From NCBI RefSeq assembly GCF_028993635.1, contig NZ_CP118631.1, positions 2,914,001-2,978,000 on the forward strand: a DNA stretch of 64,000 bases, read 5' to 3'. The stretch comes from Mucilaginibacter sp. SJ (GTDB taxonomy: Bacteria; Bacteroidota; Bacteroidia; Sphingobacteriales; Sphingobacteriaceae). A model generated the notes under the pieces. The model searched no databases. It saw only the letters and a program-made list of their open reading frames with translations, and had not been told where the DNA came from. A program made the position numbers and the translations under genes. Shown here one piece after another: positions 15,762 through 24,936 of this stretch (position 1 is its first letter; each line of letters begins with the position of its first letter).

Positions 15762-17031
15762 TTCTTAATCCTTTATCAACGGCTGGCATCAGGTGTAAAA
15801 GTATACCATTTATAAGTAGTGCCCCAGCATTATATGCAGGAGAATCAAAGACGGGCGCCTTTGGATGAATCGCAAGGGGAATAGGTAAGGATGCAGCTAA
15901 TTCATGTTGAGTTCCTTCCGGGTGAATCCCTATTAAAGTTTGAGCCTTTATTAGCTGCCCGCCCACATCATAATTATCAATTTTACCACTTTTATTATTA
16001 AGGCCCAAATTCTCTTTTGTTGCTCCACTTAGCCCAGCGGCATTAAAGGTGATTGCATCTCTCCCGGTAGCTAACGAATTAGCTGCTGCTTCGCCACCGC
16101 CCAACGAATGCCCTGTGAATGTCAACTCACTTCCCTTGAGTTCGTTGTCTATTATTCTGGCATTTTGCACGGATTCTGCATATTGACCTGATCTTCCGAA
16201 AAGCTGAACGATATCTGTGCCAAGATCCAGAGGATTAAGGGGATTTGTTCCACCAGTCGCATAAGTGTATTCCGTTTTACCATCTGCATTAGTACGTTCG
16301 TAAAGTGCGGAGTTTAATCCATTGCTCGATTCGTTATATGTAATATTAGGGATATTCCTGTCAGAACGTTTCCAGCCTCCAATTAATCCATTGTTGCCGT
16401 TACTTTCTTTATATACGTTATTTGCCATTGCTGCTGCTTCTTCTACTGTAGGCTTAAATTCCATTCCGTCCGGATCAACAAATCTAATGGGATTATTACC
16501 GCCATAAATATAAGGACTAAAACGCCTCATCTTCTCCGCCAACGGATCAACACTTCCCCATCTCCCAATCACCGGGTCGTAGAACCTTGCGCCATAATCA
16601 TACAAGCCCGTCTCTTCCTGCAGCTCTTTGTGGTTATAAAGGTACTCATTTTTTGGTGACGGCACAGATTGCTGCAACGACTGGATCCCGTACCCGAAAG
16701 CGTAGTAATCATTCTCCTGCAAAATCCTGGCCGTTTGCTGGGTCGGGTCATTGGGATCCGGGGTTAGCGTTACCCTGGTGTTGCCCAGGTGATCTTTCAG
16801 ATCATACTCATAGGTGTAGGTTGTTCCGCTGTGCCTGGCCCGGCCTTCTTCTGTCTGGATAAACGCTACATTGGTGGTGCTGTTGTCGTACTCTATCCCG
16901 TTATCATATTCCGTTGTCGTGGTTGTGCCGCCTGCGGTGTACAGTTTTCTGAGTTTATTGCCTGATGCACTGTATACATAAACTACTGTGCTGCCGTCGT
17001 TTTTGGTGATCGTTTGCGGCAGGTTCAGCAT
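15751..17031 (-). CDS. Orphan RHS module: core fragment fused to a class-3-lipase-like tip
   Basis: 426 residues from ATG 17031. Residues 1-190 repeat the RHS core of the gene at 17862-21605. The tip (191-426) contains TFTGHSLGGGEAAANSL with the nucleophile elbow G-H-S-L-G and Ser at about 309, then AITFNAAGLS, a pattern of class-3-type lipases or phospholipases. A later Asp and His are present but I cannot assign the triad. As in the other orphan module the upstream frame is stopped 13 codons before the ATG, and repeat copy D lies beyond. At the core-tip junction it shares 41 identical bases with locus 1 (16532-16572 and 3734-3774) where the other locus 2 modules differ. Probably a stored cassette. 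Confidence 0.75.
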   Translation of the reverse strand: MLNLPQTITKNDGSTVVYVYSASGNKLRKLYTAGGTTTTTEYDNGIEYDNSTTNVAFIQTEEGRARHSGTTYTYEYDLKDHLGNTRVTLTPDPNDPTQQTARILQENDYYAFGYGIQSLQQSVPSPKNEYLYNHKELQEETGLYDYGARFYDPVIGRWGSVDPLAEKMRRFSPYIYGGNNPIRFVDPDGMEFKPTVEEAAAMANNVYKESNGNNGLIGGWKRSDRNIPNITYNESSNGLNSALYERTNADGKTEYTYATGGTNPLNPLDLGTDIVQLFGRSGQYAESVQNARIIDNELKGSELTFTGHSLGGGEAAANSLATGRDAITFNAAGLSGATKENLGLNNKSGKIDNYDVGGQLIKAQTLIGIHPEGTQHELAASLPIPLAIHPKAPVFDSPAYNAGALLINGILLHLMPAVDKGLRNAK

Positions 17032-17078
17032 ATTGTAGCTGATGCTGCTGATCCCCTGTAAAGTTGCTGTTTAACTTA

Positions 17079-17526
17079 CAGGTGTTCAACTTTTAAAAGT
17101 GTGAACATTGAGTATTTTCCATTAAATTATCATCATTGATAATCAACAACTTAAGTTTAGCCTCAAATGCATTAAATCTTAACTTGAACAAAATACCATT
17201 GATAATCAATCAATTGCAATATTGTATTTTCAAAAGCTGAACACCTGTTTTTAAAAAATTGAACACTGACAAGATGTTGTCAGTTCAGTGGCTGGATTAT
17301 GAGGCAATCTTAAAAGTCACGGGTATCCAGCCCACAATCCCATGGCCGCATCCTTGCGCCTGAATGAGAATGGGATACTGCCGGGCATAGCCGGTTCAGG
17401 TTATCATAATTACAATAGAATATTGGCTTACCTATTTACAACAAAATCCCGGATGTTGATTTCATCCGGGATTTGCATGTGCAATACTTTGCAAACGGGC
17501 CACAAGCCAGAGGCTTGCGGCAGCGA
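17079..17526 (-). repeat. Long non-coding repeat, copy D
   Basis: Full copy between the lipase-tip orphan module and the immunity gene of the full-length RHS gene. The left 169 bp (17079-17247) is bounded by the same inverted 16-mers as copy C. The conserved stem is at 17444-17455 and 17463-17474 with loop TTGATTT, the same orientation as copy C and inverse to A and B. A linker of about 30 bases (ending CAGCAACTTTACAG on the minus strand) joins the repeat to the truncated RHS core in both orphan modules. Confidence 0.88.
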
Positions 17527-17530
17527 AAGC

Positions 17531-17854
17531 CTAAATGAATTCTTCTTTCATTAGAGAAATTGCTATGCTTCTTATTTCTGCCCAGCTTTGATCGTCCAAC
17601 GATTTTTCGTCCCACTCTTGTTCGTTATCGGAGTCACTTAAAGCATTGAGAATTGAATTTATCTTTTTTAATTTATTAAAGGCCGAAGTCGTTAAAAGAC
17701 TTCCCTTTTGAGTGTGGAAATATCGGTAAGCATCATCAAACATAAGTGCGATTTCATCAATGCATGGAAATGATCCAGATTTTTTTAGATACTCTCGTTG
17801 TTCACTAGAATTCGCCGATAACAACTTAATTGCGTTGATTAATAATTCGTTCAT
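17531..17854 (-). CDS. Candidate cytosolic immunity protein for the Ntox17-like RHS tip
   Basis: 107 residues from the ATG at 17854; a longer frame from 17893 would overlap the toxin gene, but MNELLINAIKLL is a natural start 7 bases after the toxin stop. The protein is acidic and looks alpha-helical (ELLINAIKLLSANSSEQREYL, SDNEQEWDEKSLDDQSWAEI), with no signal peptide or membrane segment. A small acidic soluble protein directly after a toxin with a basic, RNase-like tip is typical of an immunity protein that binds the tip in the cytoplasm. I do not recognise the family. The stop is immediately before repeat copy D. Confidence 0.65.
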   Translation of the reverse strand: MNELLINAIKLLSANSSEQREYLKKSGSFPCIDEIALMFDDAYRYFHTQKGSLLTTSAFNKLKKINSILNALSDSDNEQEWDEKSLDDQSWAEIRSIAISLMKEEFI

Positions 17855-17861
17855 ATTTTTC

Positions 17862-20800
17862 TTAATTAGATGGTGCAGGCCTAATTTCACCACTTATTGA
17901 GCTGCCATTACTTACTTTCCAGTATGGATCGGGTCCATGATGTCCCCCGCCTGGATGCCAACGGATTACCCTGCCTGTTGCCTGCCCATTTCCAAAGTAT
18001 TCTCTAAATACCCAACCTTGTCCCTTTTTAGATCCTTTTCCGAGCTTTTCAATCCTCCAACTAGTTGTACCGCCCACATCTCCCTCAACCTTTTTAGGGG
18101 ATTTACCCCGTAAAAGATTTGGATTATCCATTACATCTTCTACGTGAAGCGGCACCATGTCAACGATCCCACTCAGTAAAGTAAAAATCCCTATTATATT
18201 GCTGGCTGGATCTCCCCAATCGTTACGTTGAGCAGTGAGAAAATCATAATAATCAGAACTATTACCAGTAGTTAAATATTTGGCTTGTGCATCCCTTGCA
18301 TCCTCGCTTCGTAAATACCCGTAGCCTGCAATGTTTAATTGCGTTTCGCTAGCGACCTGTGGTAACGAATTACGCCAATAATCATTCCATTTTTTCGAAT
18401 CAACATCTGAAGGACCACTACCGTATCCGCCGGCATTATTCACAGAATTCATAAATAAGGTATACATGTTCCAAGGTACTTTGTAAATATCGTTGCGGCC
18501 ATCGTTTGTATTTAGAATTGTCCTACCTGTTGGATCGACATATCTTGTTGCTAGTCCGGGGTTATTATTTTCAAAAACATCTCTTCCATCAGGGTCGATA
18601 TTTTTAATAGGATTTCCAATGCCATAATTATATGGAGACCAATGCTGATACATGTCGGCAAGGGGATCAACACTCGTCCACCTCCCAATCACCGGATCAT
18701 AAAACCGCGCGCCATAATCATACAAGCCCGTCTCTTCCTGCAACTCCTTGTGATTATAAAGATACTCATTTTTAGGTGAAGCTACGATACCCTGCATTGA
18801 TTGTATACCATAGCCGAAAGCATAGTAATCATTTTCCTGCAGGATCTTCGCCGTTTGCTGGGTCGGGTCATTGGGGTCCGGGGTTAGCGTTACCCTGGTG
18901 TTGCCCAGGTGGTCTTTCAGGTCGTACTCATAGGTGTAGGTTGTTCCGCTGTGCCTGGCCCGGCCTTCTTCTGTCTGGATAAACGCTACATTGGTGGTGC
19001 TGTTGTCATACTGGATGCCGTTATCATATTCTGTTGTCGTGGTTGTGCCGCCTGCCGTGTACAGTTTTCTGAGTTTATTGCCTGATGCGCTGTATACATA
19101 AACTACCGTGCTGCCGTCGTTTTTGGTGATCGTTTGCGGCAGGTTCAGCATATTGTAGCTGATGCTGCTGATCCCCTTGTTCTGATCACGCAACTGGTTC
19201 CCGTTGCCATCATAGGTGTATTCACTCGCCTGCTTTACCAGTTCGGTAAAACCGGCGGTACCGGTATAGGGGGAGGCATCGTCTACCTGGTTCACCCGGT
19301 AAAAGCTGTACGTATAGGTTAAAGTATCTATCTGCGTTTTGGTACCGCCTATGTTATCATATCTGCCCAGGCTGCTGATATTACCCATATTGTCATACGT
19401 TACGTTTTCGCCGTAAAAGTTATCCTTCGCTGTACTGCTGGTGGATACCGCGGCCCGCAGCCTGTTCAGGTGGTCATAGCCATAGTCATACGTCTGTTTT
19501 ACCGGTGTTACTGTTGTCCCTCCCGCTACATAAGGTGCCGATTTCCATTGTACCGTGGCGATATTGCCATTATATTGCCGGCTGGCCGATGTCGCATCCT
19601 CGTAACTTAACTCTTCGCCAAACTGGTCGTTCGTATCGCTGCTGGTTATCCCGCCGTCGGCGGTCAGGTTCGCGTTATTGATGTTGCTCAGCCAGCCCCG
19701 CGGATTGTACCGGTAGTCGATGTTTTGCAGCCAGTTTGTACCATTATTAATCGAATGAACGTGCTTTACTTTTAACTGGCCAATCTCGTTATAATCGCTT
19801 TGCACCAATGGTATTGTCGTTTGCGAAGCATTGCTGCCGTCGCGCATCTGGTGCTGTGTGCGGCGCTTACGGCCCATATGGTCGTAGTTGATGTAATTCG
19901 TCTCGGTCAGCGTCAGCGTTGCTGCCGTCCCCCCTGCATTCTTAAGATAGTGTAAACGCTTTATTTGTGTCGGCAGTTTTAAAAAGTTGTATGTCGTCTG
20001 TACGTCGTCGTAGTTATAAATGCTTTTCGTTGTTGACCCGCCTACATAATGCTGGCTGAAAGTTCTAACCGTTTTGCCCTCATCGTCATAATAAGGTACC
20101 GTCCACAACGTATCGGTCGAGTTTAGCACCAACGTTTTCGACGCGGTAAGCAATCCCGTGGTTTGCCTGCTGTAGGCGGCGTTGCTGGTTTGGTTATAAG
20201 CCGCCGGGAAGCCGGGGATCCCCTGGTAACTGTCGTAATAATTCAGGCTCAGCGTCGTCAGCCAGTTCTTCGGCCAGGTGTTGGCTGTATAGCCATTGCT
20301 TGTTGAGAGGCGCGTTTCCCATTGCGCGCCCGTCGTGTCAGCTATCGCTTGCAGGCTTGCATGATAATCTACCCCGGCCGTGGTGCCGCTTTGCTGGTAA
20401 ATGCCCGTCAGCACAACCCTGCCCATCGCATCGTATTTCGTGATCGTCCATTGCTGCCCGGCCGTCTTCATCCGCTGTACCGAATCCTGTGTGGCTACCG
20501 GCTGGTCCAGCTTATTGTAAATAATGTATTCCCAGCCTTTGCCCGGGATCTTCTTTTGCACCAGGCGGTTGCGTTCATCGTAACGGTACTGGTAGCAGCG
20601 GTAATCGATGGTGGACTGGCTTTGAGCCGAGCTGATCACATCCGGATTTGCCGCCGGGGGAACTACGAAACAAAGGTTCCCCAGATCGTCGTACACGTAA
20701 TAGGTCGACAGCATTTCGGCCGTTTGGGTTTCTACGCCTCCGCTATAGGTTTTCTTCAGGTTATAGGTCCGCTTTACGATCACATGCCCTTCTTTATCCT

Positions 20801-21605
20801 TGTATTCTTCCGTGGTGCCGAAACAGCCCTCTCCCGGTTGCCAGTTCTCATTGCGGCTGATCGTTACGTACAGCTGTCCGCCGGTATAATACTCTACCGT
20901 CGAATTTACACCACGGCTCAGCGTACGGCTTTGGTTGGCATTAATGATGGCCCGGTAAATCATCACCCTGCGGCTGCCGTTGTTGGTAGTTATATTGGTT
21001 GTACTAAAAGCAGTCTGGTCGTTGGTGGTATAAACTATCCTTGATGAATGGCTGCTGCTGTTTGCATCCGGCGTGGCACCTGTTTGCCAGGCTGCGCCGG
21101 GCGCCCCCTGTTCTATAACGCGGTTCAGCGGGGAGGCCTCAAAACCGGTTTGGGCATAAGGGAACAAGGTGTTCGGGATCCCGTTGGTTTGCTGGGTGCC
21201 GGTGCTGCCTGCCGGATGATAGAATTTTGCTACGCCGGCACCCGCTGTCAGCGCGTCCGTTTTATAGCTCCCGTCGCCCGTTGCCGTGGTGGCATAGGGC
21301 AGGTATTTGAGCGCTTCACGGCCGTACTGGTCATACGCGAAAGGCTGTACGATGTCTTTAAATGTTGGCGAGGCCTGCCGCTGCACCGTTTGCAGGGGCC
21401 TGCCCAATCCGTCGATATACTGGATCGTCGTCTGCACCGAATCCCTGTTCGTGCTCAGCGTATCGAGCTTGCCGTTCCTCGTGATCGCCCGGTTCGGGGT
21501 CCGCGTCTTTATATAGTTTGTTTGAGCATGAAGGGCGGTCATGCCCAGCAGCATCAGCGCCGCCGCCAGGATCCCTTTTCTATATGGTTTATGGTAAAAG
21601 TGCAT
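17862..21605 (-). CDS. Full-length RHS polymorphic toxin protein, locus 2 (Ntox17-like tip)
   Basis: 1247 residues. Signal peptide at about 1-27 (ends TALHAQ). DUF6443-like block QYIDGLGRPLQTVQ near residue 65, many YD repeats (YDDLGNL, YDERNRL, YDAMGRV, YDHMGRK, YDNMGNI), then the RHS core from about 819 (MLNLPQ) to DPDG near 1007. The tip is about 240 residues. Its last 90 carry NPNLLRGKSPKKV, SWRIEKLGKGSKKGQGW, FREYFG, RWHPGGGHHG and PYWKVS, which resembles polymorphic toxin type 17 (Ntox17, a predicted RNase of the BECR fold) as I remember it. An immunity gene follows 7 bases after the stop; the frameshifted YD partner precedes by 26 bases. This is the only locus 2 copy with a complete shell, so it is the presumed expression site for the orphan tips. 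Confidence 0.85.
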   Translation of the reverse strand: MHFYHKPYRKGILAAALMLLGMTALHAQTNYIKTRTPNRAITRNGKLDTLSTNRDSVQTTIQYIDGLGRPLQTVQRQASPTFKDIVQPFAYDQYGREALKYLPYATTATGDGSYKTDALTAGAGVAKFYHPAGSTGTQQTNGIPNTLFPYAQTGFEASPLNRVIEQGAPGAAWQTGATPDANSSSHSSRIVYTTNDQTAFSTTNITTNNGSRRVMIYRAIINANQSRTLSRGVNSTVEYYTGGQLYVTISRNENWQPGEGCFGTTEEYKDKEGHVIVKRTYNLKKTYSGGVETQTAEMLSTYYVYDDLGNLCFVVPPAANPDVISSAQSQSTIDYRCYQYRYDERNRLVQKKIPGKGWEYIIYNKLDQPVATQDSVQRMKTAGQQWTITKYDAMGRVVLTGIYQQSGTTAGVDYHASLQAIADTTGAQWETRLSTSNGYTANTWPKNWLTTLSLNYYDSYQGIPGFPAAYNQTSNAAYSRQTTGLLTASKTLVLNSTDTLWTVPYYDDEGKTVRTFSQHYVGGSTTKSIYNYDDVQTTYNFLKLPTQIKRLHYLKNAGGTAATLTLTETNYINYDHMGRKRRTQHQMRDGSNASQTTIPLVQSDYNEIGQLKVKHVHSINNGTNWLQNIDYRYNPRGWLSNINNANLTADGGITSSDTNDQFGEELSYEDATSASRQYNGNIATVQWKSAPYVAGGTTVTPVKQTYDYGYDHLNRLRAAVSTSSTAKDNFYGENVTYDNMGNISSLGRYDNIGGTKTQIDTLTYTYSFYRVNQVDDASPYTGTAGFTELVKQASEYTYDGNGNQLRDQNKGISSISYNMLNLPQTITKNDGSTVVYVYSASGNKLRKLYTAGGTTTTTEYDNGIQYDNSTTNVAFIQTEEGRARHSGTTYTYEYDLKDHLGNTRVTLTPDPNDPTQQTAKILQENDYYAFGYGIQSMQGIVASPKNEYLYNHKELQEETGLYDYGARFYDPVIGRWTSVDPLADMYQHWSPYNYGIGNPIKNIDPDGRDVFENNNPGLATRYVDPTGRTILNTNDGRNDIYKVPWNMYTLFMNSVNNAGGYGSGPSDVDSKKWNDYWRNSLPQVASETQLNIAGYGYLRSEDARDAQAKYLTTGNSSDYYDFLTAQRNDWGDPASNIIGIFTLLSGIVDMVPLHVEDVMDNPNLLRGKSPKKVEGDVGGTTSWRIEKLGKGSKKGQGWVFREYFGNGQATGRVIRWHPGGGHHGPDPYWKVSNGSSISGEIRPAPSN

Positions 21606-21631
21606 TTTCGGTTTGTGATTAAGGTTGGGAA

Positions 21632-22225
21632 TTATTGTGCACCGTAATGATAGTCGTAGTTCTTGACGATGTTGCCATTCTGGTCTTTGATGTTTTGCAG
21701 TCTTTGGAAATTGTCATATTCGAAAGTCGTGTTTTCCCCTTTTTCGTCTTTGGTGCTGGTCACGCCAAACAACGGTTTATAAGTATAAGTAACGACTTGC
21801 GCGCTCGATAAACTCGGATTTGTTCGAAGCGGTGCCAAAAAGCTGCTTACAGTAGCGTCAGAGGGATTTAGATTATCCCGAAATGACTGGATAGCGGCCG
21901 CTCTACCAAGCGCAGTAACCACGGCGGAGTAATCAGCGTTTGTTGCCTGTGCAACTGGATATCCGCCGCCGTAGCCATAGATATAAGAGATTTTCGGCCC
22001 GTTTACTTTTGATACGCTCTGCACATTTCCAATATTGTCATATGCCAGGAACTGTATCCTCGGATCGTAATTAGCAGTTCCTGTTTTGGTTGATATAGTT
22101 ACTGGATAGATCAAAGAATTGTTTCCATTCCAAACCTGGTAATCTGTTTTAGTAGATTGCAGAAAGGTCGAAGTGCTTGTCGCGGGGTCAAAGACGTATT
22201 CTTGTTGCTCAATACAGGGCTCCAT
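21632..22225 (-). pseudogene. C-terminal part of the frameshifted YD-repeat partner, locus 2
   Basis: 197 codons open from an internal ATG at 22225, ending with YD motifs (FEYDNFQRLQNIKDQNGNIVKNYDYHY) that match the end of the intact partner at 7783-11664. It continues the protein read in another frame from 24936: the upstream frame reads HIWSPVL, while this frame continues EQQEYVFDPAT. One missing base in the codon after GTA (about 22211-22216) explains the shift. Without that change the two parts would be one protein of about 1100 residues. A sequencing error cannot be excluded, but as given the gene is broken. Confidence 0.7.
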
Positions 22226-24936
22226 ATGTGCAGCGTGTTATACATTTGGTCGTACGGCGCTGTAGTTGCGAAATCAGCAGGGTACTTGAAGGTTGTCAAT
22301 ATGTTCTTACCATTACTTTTGACAATCGTTTTTTGAGTGGGCAATAAATGAATGGTATTGCCATATTGCGTTATTTCAGTTTCCGCAAAGCTATTTGATC
22401 CAGAAGATGCAAAAGTCGTAGTGATTACGGTATCGGGGTATATCCAGCGTGAATAGATATAGTTTTTCTTCACGTCAAAAGGACTGAATTGCGATTCTGT
22501 CGGCGGTGTGGTTGATGCACACAATAACTGATAACGCTTACGCACAGAATAGCCGTAAAACAGTTCACTTAACCGGCTATCGTCCTTGTATGTCATTTTT
22601 ACAGTTTTCACTGATTGAAATACCGATCCTTTTTTAATAAAAGTATTTGTAAAAGTTTCCAATCCGCTTTTTCCAACTCCCCTGTTAGAAAGCGGGCTCG
22701 TAAGGATGTCATTGCCCATCACCACCTCACCAGGAGTATTAGGTTCGACTGTATAAATATGTTCGATCCCTCCGTTTTCAAAATTGAGGCCGCTGCTTTC
22801 TACGATGTACTGAAAATTGATGTGGTGCTGAGAATAGGCATATAAATTATTCATAGAATTTGACGACATACTCTTAAACTGGAATATAGTCCCGCAATCA
22901 ATGACCGGATTCTGACTATCCTGTGGTTGACAGCTCACAGCAATTGAATAATCTGACATGTATGTCGGTGTTGCCACAACCGAACCGGAAGAAGTGGTCA
23001 AGTCGCTTAACTTTGAATAATAGTATTTTTTGAAGCTGCTGATTTTTTGCACTGGGTCGTATGTCCTGACGAAATCCACAATGACCCCGGCCGCCGTCTT
23101 GTTTTTTACTACTGGTACCGAGCCCTGGGTGTAATAAGAGAGATTAGCTGATCCTAAAGAATACTGACCGTAAGAGACACACCTCAAAATATAAGTTTTC
23201 CCTGCCTCAAGCGTAACGATATCATGAAGCTGCCGGTTCGAGGAATTTAAAAAGCCGGTATAAACGGTTTGCCCCGTTATTGTATTGATGAGGTATACAT
23301 ACACTTGTGCGTGGAAATCCTCTTCGCCGGAAGGTCCGTTAAATGTATAGGATGAGTTTAACGTGGTGGTTTGACCGCTCGTCATGGTGACCGGACTTGA
23401 ATTCGTTGTCACGGCAGTGCTTAGATCGGCTCCGACTCCTGATACATATAGCGACTGAGAGACAGGGTCAGGCAGTTCCGTGACGGTATATGTTGGTGCT
23501 TTATACGCAATTGAATCGTATCCACCAGTTGGGTATTTTATTTTAGTCAGCAAGCCATATTGGGCATAGGTAAAATTGGGCGAGCGATCTGCCTGAGCAT
23601 CAGGAAAAAATTGTTGATACGCTAATACAGGCTTCGGAATCAATCCTAAATTATTGGCACCATTAAAATAGCCATAATCGTCCTGAGCATAGCTTAGTCT
23701 TGGAGGCAGACCAGCAATATTGTTGTATTCGAATGAAAAAAGATGTTGTTCTGCTGTACTTGGTGCCGTTTCGGTTACTGTGGTAAGGAACGGCCTGAAC
23801 TTCAATTGGGCATTGCCGGCGCTGTACTGATTTTGAAATGTCGTGCCAGATCCGTATATATAACTAAACCCAAAGGTCTTTATGGCTGTGGCGTTGCCAT
23901 ATTGAAAAACATTTACCGCACTTACCAGTTGGTCATAGGTTAGGTCTTGTCTGCCAGTGTAACTAAAAGTAAGATAGTTGCCGCTTGAGGCTGTAATCTT
24001 GGTAAGATATACGGAGTTGGTCGTAATAAGATTTTCACAATTTGTGTCATCAATAGTTATTGTCCCGCCCGTGGAACTGTTTGGACAATGCTGGGGGCCA
24101 ACTACTGACTTCGTTTGGGATTGTGAAACGCTTGCCGGATACGAATACGGCTGTAGCGCTGCATATTCCAATATAATATTATCCCCGCTTGGGTCGGCCA
24201 CTTTTGTAAGGTACCAGGCATTGTCTATAGCAATCGTGTGTGTCTTGCCGCAATTTTCTCCAATAGCCGAATTGTAGGAAGACTCTGTAGAATTCGCTCC
24301 GCCCGCAAAATAATAAACTACGCCTTCCGGGGTTGTGATGCGGAATCGCCCGCCAAAATCAGCTTGCCTTGTCGCGTTGAATTCTATCTTGAGATTGGTT
24401 TTCGTCAGCTGTACAGCTTGGCTACCGTTCAAAATAAATTGACCGGAATAGCCATTGAAATTAAACGAGAATATGTCCGGACTTGTATCTGTTCCGTTCA
24501 AATCAGTGTTTACCGCCTGGTCGAGGAAATTATACAGTTCAGTGGTATGCGCAAAGCTTGAAGGTGGAATAAGGCGGGTCGAGAGTTCGTCGGGTTGGTC
24601 GTACACGGTTCGAGTAATCGCTCCTCCAGATACGATAGACCAACTTATCCCAGATCGGGAACCAATTTCGTCTACTTTTACTCCATTGGAAGAATAGGAC
24701 AGGCTTACCGGTATTTTCAACTTTCTTGATGAGAGCGTGTAAATCGGGAGATTATACAGAGCAGTTCCCGTTTGCATACCCAGGTTGATGCCACCGTACC
24801 TCGTCATCGCAAACGCAGCGGGCGAGGGTGGAAGAATGTCAGGAAGCTTTACATTTTGCTGTGCAAAGACGGAGCAACCGAGACACAGATAAAAAACGAT
24901 CAATACCTGCTTATTGATCCATGTAAATGAGGTCAT
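22111..24936 (-). pseudogene. N-terminal part of the frameshifted YD-repeat partner, locus 2
   Basis: 941 codons, but the last 30 or so (after HIWSPVL) are read out of frame. Signal peptide at about 1-25 (ends CSVFAQ). The opening LPDILPPSPAAFAMTRYGG and IPVSLSYSSNGVKVDE parallels the partner at 11664 (IPPSPNMQAFQKYG, ISLSYHASGIKV), so the two are paralogues. The truncated product would lose the C-terminal YD part. The gene lies directly upstream of the full-length RHS gene, as in locus 1, but locus 2 has no tail-fibre-like gene between. If partner and toxin work together, locus 2 may be disabled or may use the locus 1 partner; that is inference. Confidence 0.7.

Noticed and set aside
2128..17526. 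The four repeats as a CRISPR array
   Set aside because: Only four copies of about 440 bp, kilobases apart, with no short regular repeat-spacer pattern and no cas genes.
20322..21044. Long plus-strand open frame (240 codons) opposite the locus 2 RHS gene
   Set aside because: It is antisense to a clear RHS coding sequence; its composition (many Arg, His, Val from reversed Tyr/Asp/Asn codons) is that of a shadow frame, and the paralogous RHS gene does not preserve it.
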